DNA of 64,000 nt from an uncultured Ulvibacter sp. (GCA_943789105.1 CALSSW010000001.1:124001-188000); one strand, 5' to 3'; shown: positions 37,293 through 46,698, counted from the first letter of the stretch. The notes: a model not told the origin generated them from the letters alone. Numbers and translations: made by a program.

Positions 37293-38534
37293 GTGAATAC
37301 AAAAACATTTGATGTTATAGTAATTGGTGGTGGTGCGGCAGGATTTTTTGCTGCAATCAATCTTAAAACCGAATCTCCAAATCTTAAAGTTGCTATTCTA
37401 GAGAGAGGAAGCCAAGTGCTTACAAAGGTTAAAATTTCTGGAGGTGGAAGATGTAATGTTACCCATGGGGAGTTTACACCCAGTGAGCTTTCCAAAAATT
37501 ACCCAAGAGGAGAAAAAGAATTGTTAGGGCCTTTTCATACTTTTATGACGGGAGATACCCTGGCATGGTTTGAGCAAAGAGGTGTTACTTTAAAAATGGA
37601 AGAAGATGGAAGAATGTTTCCTACCTCAAATACCTCCCAAACTATTATAGACTGTTTTTTAAATGAAATTTCTACCCTTGGCGTTGCTCTTTTAAAAGAG
37701 CAACCTGTTAAAGAAATTCATAAACTAGATAGCTCATGGAGTATTACTACAAGCAAGGAAACATTTTTAGCCCAAAAGATTGTTGTTGCTACAGGGTCTA
37801 ATCCAAAAATATGGAATATTTTAAGTGCCCTGCAACATACCATTGTTGCTCCTGTCGCATCTTTGTTTACTTTCAATATTAAAGACCAAAGAATTAAAGA
37901 CCTCCCGGGTGTCTCTGCCCAAGTTAGTATAAAGGTAATGGGCCAAAAAGATAAGGTTGTTTTGCACAGTGAAGGGCCTTTGCTTATAACGCATTGGGGG
38001 ATGAGTGGGCCTGCTATTTTAAAACTATCTGCCTGGGGTGCAAGGATTTTAGAGGCCTTAGATTATACATTTACTATTGTTGTTAATTGGTTGTTGTATA
38101 ACAACCAACAAGATGTGTTGGAGGATTTGCTGCAACTTAAATTAAAAAACCCAAAACAAACCATAGCCAAGTATCCTCAATTTGATATCCCAAAGCGGTT
38201 GTGGCAAAGTATTGTAAAAACAAGTGGTATTACCACCACAGAGATTTGGGCAGACATACCTAAGAGCAAACTACAAAACCTAGCACAGCAGCTTACACAA
38301 TCTTATTTTGAGGTATCTGGTAAAAGCACCTTCAAAGAGGAGTTTGTTACTGCCGGAGGTGTGGCTTTGGAGGAGGTTAATTTTAAAACCTTTGAGAGTA
38401 AAATACATCCTACTTTATATTTTGCCGGAGAGGTTATTAATGTTGATGCTATCACTGGAGGTTTTAACTTTCAAAATGCTTGGACTAGCGCCTATATTGT
38501 ATCAAAGGCAATTTCTAAAGAGTTAAAGCAGTAG
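37293..38534 (+). CDS. HI0933/YhiN-family flavoprotein (NAD(P)/FAD-dependent oxidoreductase)
   Basis: A 413-residue putative FAD enzyme of the HI0933 (YhiN/BaiN-like) family. The dinucleotide-binding motif VIVIGGGAAGFFAAI is at the N-terminus; the family signature KISGGGRCNVTH is at about residue 50, and the second FAD motif (TLYFAGEVINVDAITGGFNFQNAWTSAY) is near the C-terminus. The start is GTG 37293. The physiological substrate of the family is not settled. It is not clearly linked to its neighbours. Confidence 0.92.
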   Translation: MNTKTFDVIVIGGGAAGFFAAINLKTESPNLKVAILERGSQVLTKVKISGGGRCNVTHGEFTPSELSKNYPRGEKELLGPFHTFMTGDTLAWFEQRGVTLKMEEDGRMFPTSNTSQTIIDCFLNEISTLGVALLKEQPVKEIHKLDSSWSITTSKETFLAQKIVVATGSNPKIWNILSALQHTIVAPVASLFTFNIKDQRIKDLPGVSAQVSIKVMGQKDKVVLHSEGPLLITHWGMSGPAILKLSAWGARILEALDYTFTIVVNWLLYNNQQDVLEDLLQLKLKNPKQTIAKYPQFDIPKRLWQSIVKTSGITTTEIWADIPKSKLQNLAQQLTQSYFEVSGKSTFKEEFVTAGGVALEEVNFKTFESKIHPTLYFAGEVINVDAITGGFNFQNAWTSAYIVSKAISKELKQ

Positions 38535-38622
38535 ACAAATAGTACCATTTCTTCATTTTTAAAAGAAAGCTATTTGCGTATCTTTACGGTTTAAACCTTT
38601 GCCCACTAATTTAGGCCCATAT

Positions 38623-39714
38623 ATGACCATTGAAGATTTTATTCCACAGCCTTATACAGAAATTGCCCAAAAAGCAAGTGTGTCTTATCAATCTCCTAGT
38701 AATATAGCTTTGGTGAAATACTGGGGAAAGTACGGCGAGCAACTTCCTCAAAATGCCTCTATAAGCTTCACACTAAGTAAGTGTAGAACGGAAACTACTC
38801 TGCACTATGAAAAAAAATCCAAAGGCGGGTATGATTTTAAGGTCTATCTTGATGGAGTACGTGAGGAAGGTTTTGAGCCTAAAATCCATAAATTTTTTCA
38901 ACGCGTTGAGCAGTACCTTCCTTTTATTGATGAGTATCGTTTTTTGATTAAAACACAAAACACCTTTCCTCACAGCAGTGGTATTGCTAGTTCTGCAAGT
39001 GGAATGAGCGCCCTTGCAATGTGTCTAGTATCCCTAGAGGCTAAACTAAACAAAACCAATACCACATCAACACAAAACAAAACCTTCCAGTTACAGAAAG
39101 CATCTTTTCTCGCTCGTTTAGGTTCGGGGAGTGCAGCTAGAAGTATTAATGGGCCGCTAGTTGTTTGGGGTGCACACTCAAAGATAAAGGGTAGTAGCAA
39201 CCTTTTTGGGACACCATATCCTTATAAAGTACATGAAAATTTCAGTAAGTATCACGACACTATTTTATTAGTAGATAAAGCACAGAAGCAGGTAAGTAGT
39301 ACTGTGGGTCATGATTTGATGCACAATAATCCTTATGCCACCCAGCGTTTTGAGAAAGCAAATAGCAATTTAGAGCAACTTGTTTCTATTTTCGAATCTG
39401 GAGATTTAGATTCTTTTATTGCCCTGGTAGAGAGTGAAGCCTTGCAATTACATGCCATGATGATGGCCAGTTCCCCCTATTTTATTTTAATGAAACCAAA
39501 CACTCTAGAGATTCTTGATTGTATTTGGAACTACAGAAAAACAACAAATAGCAAGGTCTGTTTTACACTAGATGCAGGGGCTAATGTACATGTATTATAT
39601 CCATCGAGTGAAAAAAAGAAGGTGCAACAATTTATAAAAAATGAGCTTTCTAAGTACTGTAAAGACGGTACTTACATTGATGATATTGTAGGAGTGGGAG
39701 CCTCTATAATGTAG
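38623..39714 (+). CDS. mvaD: Diphosphomevalonate decarboxylase
   Basis: A 363-residue GHMP-superfamily enzyme that converts mevalonate 5-diphosphate to isopentenyl diphosphate. Seen: SPSNIALVKYWGKYGEQLPQNASISFTLS near the N-terminus, the phosphate-binding loop PHSSGIASSASGMSAL, and RLGSGSAARSINGPLVVW. ATG 38623 is chosen over the upstream TTG at 38599. The GHMP kinase at 39852 supports a mevalonate route to isoprenoids, including carotenoids needed for retinal. Confidence 0.95.
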   Translation: MTIEDFIPQPYTEIAQKASVSYQSPSNIALVKYWGKYGEQLPQNASISFTLSKCRTETTLHYEKKSKGGYDFKVYLDGVREEGFEPKIHKFFQRVEQYLPFIDEYRFLIKTQNTFPHSSGIASSASGMSALAMCLVSLEAKLNKTNTTSTQNKTFQLQKASFLARLGSGSAARSINGPLVVWGAHSKIKGSSNLFGTPYPYKVHENFSKYHDTILLVDKAQKQVSSTVGHDLMHNNPYATQRFEKANSNLEQLVSIFESGDLDSFIALVESEALQLHAMMMASSPYFILMKPNTLEILDCIWNYRKTTNSKVCFTLDAGANVHVLYPSSEKKKVQQFIKNELSKYCKDGTYIDDIVGVGASIM

Positions 39715-39804
39715 TGTTGTTTAATAACTTGTAGGCTAGTATTGACAGTGTATCTTTACTTTTGTTTTTAGGATTTCCATAACAATATATTTGCTCTTTT
39801 AGAG

Positions 39805-39812
39805 TATCTTTG
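39805..39812 (+). promoter_or_regulatory. TAnnTTTG promoter core, GHMP kinase gene
   Basis: TATCTTTG lies 39 bases before the ATG at 39852. No well-spaced -33 element is seen. Confidence 0.5.
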
Positions 39813-39851
39813 TAATTATTATGTACCTTTAGTGGTGCAATACAAACATTT

Positions 39852-40790
39852 ATGAAAGGTCCTCTTTTTTATTCAAAAATATTACTCTTCGGAGAGTATG
39901 GTATTATCAAAGACTCAAAAGGACTCTCTATCCCTTACAATTTTTTTAAAGGTGCCTTAAAAACAGACAAGCAATTAACTGATCTTACCGCAAGTTCCAA
40001 TGAGAATCTGAATCACTTTGCAGGATATTTAAAACAGCTTCAACAAGACAATCCTGAGCTTGTCGCCTTTAATATACAAGCATTACAAAATGACATTGAT
40101 AAAGGGATGTATTTTGACAGCAGTATTCCTCAAGGATATGGTGTTGGAAGTAGTGGCGCACTAGTTGCAGCTATTTATGATAAATACGCAACACAAAAAA
40201 TCACAATACTTGAAAACTTAACACGCGAAAAACTACTGGCATTAAAGAAAATATTTGCAGCCATGGAATCTTTCTTTCACGGTAAATCTTCCGGTCTTGA
40301 TCCATTAAACAGTTATTTAAGCTTACCGATACTTATTAATAGCACTGAAGACATAGAAAGCGCAAACATCCCCTCTCAAACCATAGATGGTAAAGGCGCA
40401 GTGTTTTTGTTGGACACAGGTATTATTGGAGAAACAGCTCCTATGGTACATATCTTTATGGAGAAAATGAAACAAGAAGGTTTTAGAAATATGTTAAAAA
40501 ATCAATTTGTAAAACATACAGATGCTTGTGTGCATGATTTTTTAAAAGGAGATGTTAATTCTCTTTTCTCAAACGTCAAACAACTCTCTAAAGTAGTTTT
40601 GGATAATTTTTCACCTATGATTCCTAAAGCATTTCAATCTGTTTGGAAAAAAGGAATTGAAACCAATACCTATTATCTCAAACTTTGCGGCTCTGGAGGA
40701 GGCGGTTATATGTTAGGTTTTACCGAAGACATTGATAAGGCTCGAACAGCGCTCAAGGGACACACTTTAGAAGTGGTTTATAATTTCTAG
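39852..40790 (+). CDS. mvk: GHMP kinase, probable mevalonate kinase
   Basis: A 312-residue GHMP kinase. The N-terminus (YSKILLFGEYGIIKDSKGLSIPY) matches mevalonate kinases; the ATP loop is QGYGVGSSGALVAAIYD (about residue 97), with HGKSSGLDPLNSY further on and the C-terminal KLCGSGGGGYMLGF motif. It would phosphorylate mevalonate to mevalonate 5-phosphate. It lies directly between the decarboxylase and a UbiA-type prenyltransferase. A related GHMP role such as phosphomevalonate kinase cannot be fully excluded by eye. Confidence 0.88.
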   Translation: MKGPLFYSKILLFGEYGIIKDSKGLSIPYNFFKGALKTDKQLTDLTASSNENLNHFAGYLKQLQQDNPELVAFNIQALQNDIDKGMYFDSSIPQGYGVGSSGALVAAIYDKYATQKITILENLTREKLLALKKIFAAMESFFHGKSSGLDPLNSYLSLPILINSTEDIESANIPSQTIDGKGAVFLLDTGIIGETAPMVHIFMEKMKQEGFRNMLKNQFVKHTDACVHDFLKGDVNSLFSNVKQLSKVVLDNFSPMIPKAFQSVWKKGIETNTYYLKLCGSGGGGYMLGFTEDIDKARTALKGHTLEVVYNF

Positions 40791-40815
40791 ATAACGCTCA
40801 ATTCATTTCATCTTT

Positions 40816-41721
40816 ATGTTAAGCAGAAAACAAAAACACATTATGTTAAAGTTTTTTAGCTTGTTCTCTGTAGTAAGAGGGTATAATATTTTGGTTATTA
40901 TTCTTGCCCAATACCTTACCTCAATTTACATTTTGGCTCCCAACCTACCTCTTGGTGATGTCCTCCTTGATGTTAATCTACTGATGTTAGTCCTATCGTC
41001 AGCAGCAGCAATTGCCGCTGGATATATCATCAATAGTTTTTATGACAGTGATAAAGACCTTATCAATAGGCCAACTAAAACAATTTTGGATAGATTGGTG
41101 AGCCAAAACACAAAGCTGTCTGGATACTTTATTCTGAATTGCCTTTCTCTTGTGTTTGCAAGCTATGTCTCTTTTAGAACAGTGCTTTTCTTTTTAGTCT
41201 ACATTTTTACAATTTGGTTTTACTCTCACAAACTCAAAAAATTTTTATTTATAGGAAATCTTACTGCTGCAATTTTAGCGGTCATTCCGTTTTTTGCAGT
41301 GTTTATTTACTATCAAAACTTTAACAATGTAATTTTTGTACATGCTACTTTTTTGTTTTTGCTCATTGCCATGAAAGAGCTTACCAAAGATTTAGAGAAC
41401 ATCAAAGGTGATTTAGCCCAAAATTACAAAACCATCCCGGTTGTATATGGAGTTGATGTAGCAAAAACGATGCTTACCGCCCTTAGTATTGCCACGTTAA
41501 TCCCTGCTGTATTACTACTGCTGTATTTTTCAATAGGGTACATGGATTATTATTTTTACGGTAGTAGTATAGCTCTAGTATTTTTTGATGTTTTTCTCTG
41601 GAAATCCAGTAAAAGGAGCCACTTTCTTACCTTACATAATATATTGAAATTAATCATTGTTGTGGGTGTGTTTAGTATTGTTTTGATAAATGTCAATCTA
41701 GTTTTGAGCAAGGTTTTTTAA
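40816..41721 (+). CDS. UbiA family prenyltransferase (geranylgeranylglycerol-phosphate synthase-like)
   Basis: A 301-residue membrane enzyme with about nine helices. Both Asp-rich motifs are present: NSFYDSDKDLINRPTK (about residues 74-89) and KELTKDLENIKGD (about 191-203). The pattern matches the UbiA subgroup called geranylgeranylglycerol-phosphate geranylgeranyltransferase-like in Bacteroidota, whose true acceptor is not established. It starts 25 bases after the mevalonate kinase gene, consistent with use of the isoprenoid products. ATG 40816 is used; ATG 40843 is possible. Confidence 0.85.
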   Translation: MLSRKQKHIMLKFFSLFSVVRGYNILVIILAQYLTSIYILAPNLPLGDVLLDVNLLMLVLSSAAAIAAGYIINSFYDSDKDLINRPTKTILDRLVSQNTKLSGYFILNCLSLVFASYVSFRTVLFFLVYIFTIWFYSHKLKKFLFIGNLTAAILAVIPFFAVFIYYQNFNNVIFVHATFLFLLIAMKELTKDLENIKGDLAQNYKTIPVVYGVDVAKTMLTALSIATLIPAVLLLLYFSIGYMDYYFYGSSIALVFFDVFLWKSSKRSHFLTLHNILKLIIVVGVFSIVLINVNLVLSKVF

Positions 41722-41767
41722 GCTGCTATTATTGGCCTTGATGCAATAAAATTACTAACTTAGTGCC

Positions 41768-42739
41768 ATGCAAAAAGAAAATTTACTCAATGTTGCCTTA
41801 TCTCAAATTGCTCCTGTATGGTTAGATAAAGAGGCTACGCTGCAAAAAATATATACTCAAATACAACAAGCAGCAGCAAAGCAAACAGAGCTTATTGTCT
41901 TTGGTGAGGGATTGCTACCCGGCTATCCATTTTGGCTTGCCTTAGCAGATGGAGCACTCTGGAATACTTCCCTAAATAAAGAGCTGTATGCACACTATCT
42001 TCGTAATTCTATCACCATAGAAAATGGTGATTTAGACCCCCTATGCGCTTTGGCAAAAAAACACCACATGGCAATCTACTTGGGTATTATTGAGCGTCCA
42101 TTAGATAGAGGCGGCCATAGTGTTTACGCCTCCTTGGTTTATGTTAATCAAAAAGGAGAAATTCAATCTGTACACCGTAAATTACAACCCACCTATGATG
42201 AGCGTCTAGCTTGGGCCCCCGGAGATGGAAATGGCCTGCAAGTACACCCTCTCAAAAAATTTACAGTGGGAGGCCTAAACTGCTGGGAAAACTGGATGCC
42301 ATTGCCAAGAGCAGCATTATATGGGCAAGGCGAGAATTTGCATGTTGCCGTCTGGCCAGGGAGTGATCATAACACCAAAGATATTACTAGATTTATAGCA
42401 AGAGAGTCTCGCAGTTTTGTGCTCTCTGTATCTGCCTTAATGTCTAAAACTCATTTTCCTTTAAACACTCCACACTATTCAAAAATCACAGAAAATTGCC
42501 CAGACATATTAGCTAATGGCGGTAGTTGCATTGCTGGGCCAGATGGCGAGTGGATTTTGGAGCCAGACATCCATACAGATGGAAACATCTACCATACCCT
42601 TGATTTTAATAAAGTCTATCAAGAACGCCAAAATTTTGATCCTGCAGGGCATTATTCTCGTCCAGATGTAACCAAATTAACTATAAATACAGAGCGGCAA
42701 TCTACCATCAGTCTTGTTGATTCTAAAGAGCAGTTATAG
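41768..42739 (+). CDS. Nitrilase-family carbon-nitrogen hydrolase
   Basis: A 323-residue hydrolase. The catalytic triad is visible: Glu in LIVFGEGLLPGYPFW (about residue 47), Lys in HRKLQPTYDERLAWAPGDG (about residue 138), and Cys in GGLNCWENWMPLPR (about residue 172). The motif spacing fits branch-1 nitrilases, which hydrolyse nitriles to acids and ammonia, though amidase activity is possible. Real substrates cannot be inferred. It stands alone between the UbiA gene and rluB. Confidence 0.9.
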   Translation: MQKENLLNVALSQIAPVWLDKEATLQKIYTQIQQAAAKQTELIVFGEGLLPGYPFWLALADGALWNTSLNKELYAHYLRNSITIENGDLDPLCALAKKHHMAIYLGIIERPLDRGGHSVYASLVYVNQKGEIQSVHRKLQPTYDERLAWAPGDGNGLQVHPLKKFTVGGLNCWENWMPLPRAALYGQGENLHVAVWPGSDHNTKDITRFIARESRSFVLSVSALMSKTHFPLNTPHYSKITENCPDILANGGSCIAGPDGEWILEPDIHTDGNIYHTLDFNKVYQERQNFDPAGHYSRPDVTKLTINTERQSTISLVDSKEQL

Positions 42740-42830
42740 CTATTGGCTTTGCTTGCTATACCTTTTCTTTGCGCCATTTTTGTTTCAAGTATGAGCGTTA
42801 ACCAATCAACGAAATTATTAAATTAAAGCG

Positions 42831-42838
42831 TATCTTTG
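42831..42838 (+). promoter_or_regulatory. TAnnTTTG promoter core, rluB-like gene
   Basis: TATCTTTG lies 40 bases before ATG 42879, giving a leader of about 34 bases. Confidence 0.55.
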
Positions 42839-42878
42839 CGCCCAATTTAAAATCACCTGGATTTCAGGAATTTACATC

Positions 42879-43754
42879 ATGAGTAGAAACGATAACAAAA
42901 GAAAGGGAGCCAGCAAAGGGCAAGGTAAAAACGCGAAGTTTAAAAGCAATGATCGCAATTCAGTGTCTAAGCCAAGGGTTGGAAAATCTAGAGCGGGTGA
43001 GGTAAAGCCAGGGGGTATTACCCCAAAACCAGCTAAGAGGAAACACGATGTTGTTGATGGTATTCGTTTAAATAAATACATTTCAAACAGTGGTATTTGT
43101 TCTCGAAGAGAGGCAGACACCTATATAGCTACTGGATTGGTTACCGTGAATGGTAAAATTATTAATGAAATGGGCTATAAGGTAAAACTTGAAGATGATG
43201 TCCGTTTTGATGGGCGTCGTCTCAATCCAGAACCTATGTCATATGTGCTGTTAAACAAGCCAAAAGGATTTGCCACCACCACAAGTGATAGCAAGGGTAA
43301 TACTGTTATGGATTTAGTAGCTAATGCATCTTCTGGGCGTATTACTCCCATTGGTAGATTGGGTAGAAATGCTACTGGCCTACTGTTTTTTACCAATGAT
43401 GATAAACTCAAAGAAAAACTTAGCAAAAAAGGAATGGAACGATTATTTCATGTAGAGCTCGATAAAAACCTAAAAGCTGCAGATTTAAAGGAAATTTCTG
43501 AAGGAATTCAAATAGGGCCAAAGAAAATACAAATCGAAGAAATAAGCTACGTTGATAATAAACCTAAAAGGGAAGTTGGCCTAAAAATAAAGCATATGGG
43601 CAATAGTGTGATTCGTCAAATTTTCGATCACTTAGGATACAATATTTTGCGTCTAGACTGTGTTACTTTAGCACATTTAACCAAAAAAGACCTTCCAAGA
43701 GGACGCTGGAAAACTCTTACTAAAGAAGAATTAGAATTGTTTTCTATGCTCTAG
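42879..43754 (+). CDS. RluB/RsuA-family pseudouridine synthase with altered catalytic motif
   Basis: A 291-residue rRNA pseudouridine synthase homologue. A basic, low-complexity N-terminal extension (residues 1-60) precedes the S4 RNA-binding domain (RLNKYISNSGICSRREADTYI, about 66-125) and the synthase domain. The family motif II, normally GRLD followed by S/T-x-GLL, reads GRLGRNATGLLFFTND here (about residue 162): the catalytic Asp is Gly. The remaining motifs (YVLLNKPKG, LRLDCVTLAHL, LPRGRWKTLT) are normal. If the substitution is real the protein may bind RNA without modifying it; it could also be a base error, as one A-to-G change (GAT to GGT) explains it. Confidence 0.9.
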   Translation: MSRNDNKRKGASKGQGKNAKFKSNDRNSVSKPRVGKSRAGEVKPGGITPKPAKRKHDVVDGIRLNKYISNSGICSRREADTYIATGLVTVNGKIINEMGYKVKLEDDVRFDGRRLNPEPMSYVLLNKPKGFATTTSDSKGNTVMDLVANASSGRITPIGRLGRNATGLLFFTNDDKLKEKLSKKGMERLFHVELDKNLKAADLKEISEGIQIGPKKIQIEEISYVDNKPKREVGLKIKHMGNSVIRQIFDHLGYNILRLDCVTLAHLTKKDLPRGRWKTLTKEELELFSML

Positions 43755-43780
43755 AACCTAGAAAAAACATTTTTATAAAA

Positions 43781-45115
43781 TTATTGTAGAACTCCCTTTT
43801 TAGGGAGTTTTTTAATGAATATTTCCCAAAGTGCGAAACCTATTACCACACAATATTCTATGGCAACTAGCAGTAGGTTTTCATTAAATCCATTTGCCCC
43901 ATATCCTGCATAACTAAAACAAATCATAAAGCTCCACAGCAGTGGGAATTTATATTTGGTAAACACGCTAAGCAATACGGGTGTTGCTATGTACCACGGG
44001 TGAACTGTAGTGGCCAATAAAAAGTAAATTGAAATCGCCAGTAACATCCCAGTGATGAGTTTTTGTGTGGTATTGTATTTTTTAAATACAGCAAGCAACA
44101 TAATACAAATAAAAACCACCATTGGCAAAATGAGGCCAACTGTGGCTATGATGTTCCAACCAATAGTTTGAAATCCTATCCAACGTATGATGTAGTAAAC
44201 ACTTGCGTTAAATTCAAAGCTTTGAAACCATAAGCTAATAGTTGCACTAAAATTAGAAATAAAGGTCTTGGAGACAAAGGGCGCAAAACATAGTGCTGTG
44301 ATGGCAAGGATTACCCAATAAAATTTTTTCATTTTCCAAAATCCTTTCTTAAATAGACCCTCTGGCGCTAGATATTTATAAAATAGTGGCAGAAAAAGTA
44401 AAGGCAATAACTTTACAGAAACAGAGATGCCAAGAAGTATTGCTGCCAATACCCATCTTTTTTTATCTAGCAAGTACAAAGCCCAAATAACAAAAAAGAG
44501 CATCACTGCTTCAAAGTGCAAATTTCCAGTAAGTTCTATAATGATAAAGGGGTTTAAGAAATACCAAAAAATATTTTTTACAGGCAGCTTGAGTCTTTCT
44601 AATAGTTTTTTTGCGAAATATAATATGCCCAAATCTGCCCCAATGATTATAATACGCAGCACAACCACAGACCCAAGGATCGATTTTTTTGCAAACAGGG
44701 CTGCCAAGGTAAAACACAGTTGGTTGATTGGAGGGTAGTTGCTATAATGGCTTGCGTTTAGACTCCCCATGCCTTGGATAAGTACCTTGGCATTTGAGAT
44801 AGCCTCTAGAGAAGTTAGCCCTGTAGTATTAAGTACTCCATTTGATAGTTGTTGTGGAGAAAAAATATAAGGATTTATTCCTAAAACAAGGAGCCTTCCG
44901 TCCCAAATAAAGCGATAAAAGTCCTGAGAAAGATTCGGGATTGCAGGTAAAAATAACACTCTTGCTGTTATACCGATAACCGCCCAGGTCCAAAAATTAA
45001 ATTTTGTGCGTTGAATAATTCTCCAGGCTGCGTAAAACAAACCACTGTATAAAAGTAGTAGGTTTAAAAAGTCACTCCGTTCTAGAAAATAGGCAAAAAG
45101 AAAATACAGTAACAT
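43781..45115 (-). CDS. GT-C/GT87-like polytopic glycosyltransferase
   Basis: A 444-residue membrane protein with about eleven hydrophobic helices, no signal peptide, and an early extracytoplasmic loop with acidic residues (LSQDFYRFIWDGRLLVLGINPY, with a DxxRFIWDG pattern). This is the layout of GT-C mannosyltransferases of the DUF2029/GT87 group, which use polyprenyl-phosphate sugars. It lies 92 bases after the GT2 gene at 45208 and is the last gene of the minus-strand run. Its last codons (KKLPKKGVLQ) overlap the terminator hairpin at 43786. Confidence 0.82.
   Translation of the reverse strand: MLLYFLFAYFLERSDFLNLLLLYSGLFYAAWRIIQRTKFNFWTWAVIGITARVLFLPAIPNLSQDFYRFIWDGRLLVLGINPYIFSPQQLSNGVLNTTGLTSLEAISNAKVLIQGMGSLNASHYSNYPPINQLCFTLAALFAKKSILGSVVVLRIIIIGADLGILYFAKKLLERLKLPVKNIFWYFLNPFIIIELTGNLHFEAVMLFFVIWALYLLDKKRWVLAAILLGISVSVKLLPLLFLPLFYKYLAPEGLFKKGFWKMKKFYWVILAITALCFAPFVSKTFISNFSATISLWFQSFEFNASVYYIIRWIGFQTIGWNIIATVGLILPMVVFICIMLLAVFKKYNTTQKLITGMLLAISIYFLLATTVHPWYIATPVLLSVFTKYKFPLLWSFMICFSYAGYGANGFNENLLLVAIEYCVVIGFALWEIFIKKLPKKGVLQ
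43786..43812. terminator. Bidirectional terminator inside the end of the GT-C gene
   Basis: AACTCCCT and AGGGAGTT form a perfect 8-base stem with a short T-rich loop and a T run of six on the right. It ends the rluB transcript (+) but lies within the last ten codons of the convergent glycosyltransferase gene (-). Confidence 0.8.
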
Positions 45116-45207
45116 GCTCCCAATACCAGGGATTAGAAACGGTTTATATGGGAGCAGATGTTTAATAGTTTGTGATGATTTATATTACAGATAGTATTGC
45201 CTTTATA

Positions 45208-46698
45208 TTAATCTTTGTTTGTGAGACTTTTAAAGAACACAAAGCCAAAACCTATACAAAGCATTAGGTGGAATGGAAACAATCCAAAATCACCTCCTTG
45301 GTCACCCACCACAAAAGCCGCATACATACCAAAGCCGAAGTAGCACATTAACATACCTTCAAAAATAACATGTACTGAAATGTTTTTTTTTAAGTATTTG
45401 TTTCCTTTCCATTTATCTTTTAGGGTGTTAATGTTAAATTTTGGAGTTCGTACAAAGTCACTTTTTTTCCCCATATGCCCTTCAATAACTGCAATGGTAT
45501 TGTGTAGAGAAAAGCCCATAGCAACAGAGAAAAAAGCAAAGAACATCCCTATGTATTTTATAAATTGTTTTACACCTCCACCATATATAGATTTGAAGGT
45601 ATACCAGTAACAAACAAAGAAAATAGCAGTGCTCACCACAAAGAAACTCATCACGATGAAATAGCCTTTTAAATACAAATTTTCATTTTTAATATACAGC
45701 ATGGGGATGCTTAAAATAGCTACTAAAAAAATATTTAAAAACATAGTACTATTTAGTAAGTGAAGTAAGCTATGTATTTTGGTTTTTGAAGACACATGGT
45801 TACTTTTCAAGACACGCCTAGACATTTTTTGAAAGTTCTCTGCGCCTCCTTTATTCCACCTAAATTGTTGTGAGCGTGCTGCGCTAATTACAACAGGGAG
45901 TTCTGCAGGTGTTTCTACATCTTCTAAGTATTTAAACTTCCAGCTTTTTAGCTGTGCTCTGTAACTAAGGTCCAGATCTTCTGTAAGGGTGTCTCCCTCC
46001 CAGTTTCCGGCATCCAATATACAGGCGCGTCTCCAAACACCAGCGGTACCGTTAAAGTTGATGAAATGTCCTTTGCTGTTTCTTCCTACTTGCTCTAGGG
46101 TAAAGTGGGCATCAAGCGCAAAGGCTTGTACTTTAGTTAGCAGGGAGTAGTTTTTATTAATATGTCCCCAGCGTGTTTGCACCACGCCTATTTCTAAGTC
46201 TTTAAAATAGGGTATGGTTTTATATAGCCAGTTGTGTTGAGGTAAAAAATCTGCATCAAAAATTGCAATATACTCTCCTTTTGCTATTTCCAATCCTTGC
46301 TTTAATGCCCCTGCTTTAAAACCAGATCTGTTGCTGCGGGTAATGTGTTTTATGTCCAGTCCTGTTGCCTGTAGCTGCTTTATTTTTAAGGCCGTTGTTT
46401 TAAGGGATTCATCTGTAGAATCATCCAATACTTGTATTTCAAGCTTCTCTCTTGGGTAGTCAATTTTTGCTATGTTATCAAGAAGCCGCTGCATTACATA
46501 CATTTCATTATACACAGGAAGCTGGATGGTCACCGCTGGAATTTCTTCTGGGTTTTCAAAATCAAACACGGGGCAATGTGCTGTTTTTTTCTTGGCACTT
46601 AGGTAGTTAATAAGCAGGTTTAATTGCGCTAAAGCATACATGAGTATAAGTAAGAGCGAGCCGGTGTAAACAACCATGATAATGGTTTGCAGTATCAT
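45208..46698 (-). CDS. Cellulose synthase-like processive GT2 glycosyltransferase
   Basis: A 496-residue inner-membrane GT2 enzyme: one N-terminal helix (residues 5-28), a cytoplasmic GT-A domain with the D,D,D,QxxRW set (QVLDDSTDES, AIFDADFLPQ, EDLDLSYRAQ, QQFRW), and four or five C-terminal helices. The pattern fits CslA/mannan-synthase-like enzymes more than true cellulose synthase. The start overlaps the stop of the upstream GT2 gene (ATGA). It probably makes or extends a polysaccharide or glycolipid. Its functional tie to the arsenosugar genes is by operon only. Confidence 0.9.
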   Translation of the reverse strand: MILQTIIMVVYTGSLLLILMYALAQLNLLINYLSAKKKTAHCPVFDFENPEEIPAVTIQLPVYNEMYVMQRLLDNIAKIDYPREKLEIQVLDDSTDESLKTTALKIKQLQATGLDIKHITRSNRSGFKAGALKQGLEIAKGEYIAIFDADFLPQHNWLYKTIPYFKDLEIGVVQTRWGHINKNYSLLTKVQAFALDAHFTLEQVGRNSKGHFINFNGTAGVWRRACILDAGNWEGDTLTEDLDLSYRAQLKSWKFKYLEDVETPAELPVVISAARSQQFRWNKGGAENFQKMSRRVLKSNHVSSKTKIHSLLHLLNSTMFLNIFLVAILSIPMLYIKNENLYLKGYFIVMSFFVVSTAIFFVCYWYTFKSIYGGGVKQFIKYIGMFFAFFSVAMGFSLHNTIAVIEGHMGKKSDFVRTPKFNINTLKDKWKGNKYLKKNISVHVIFEGMLMCYFGFGMYAAFVVGDQGGDFGLFPFHLMLCIGFGFVFFKSLTNKD

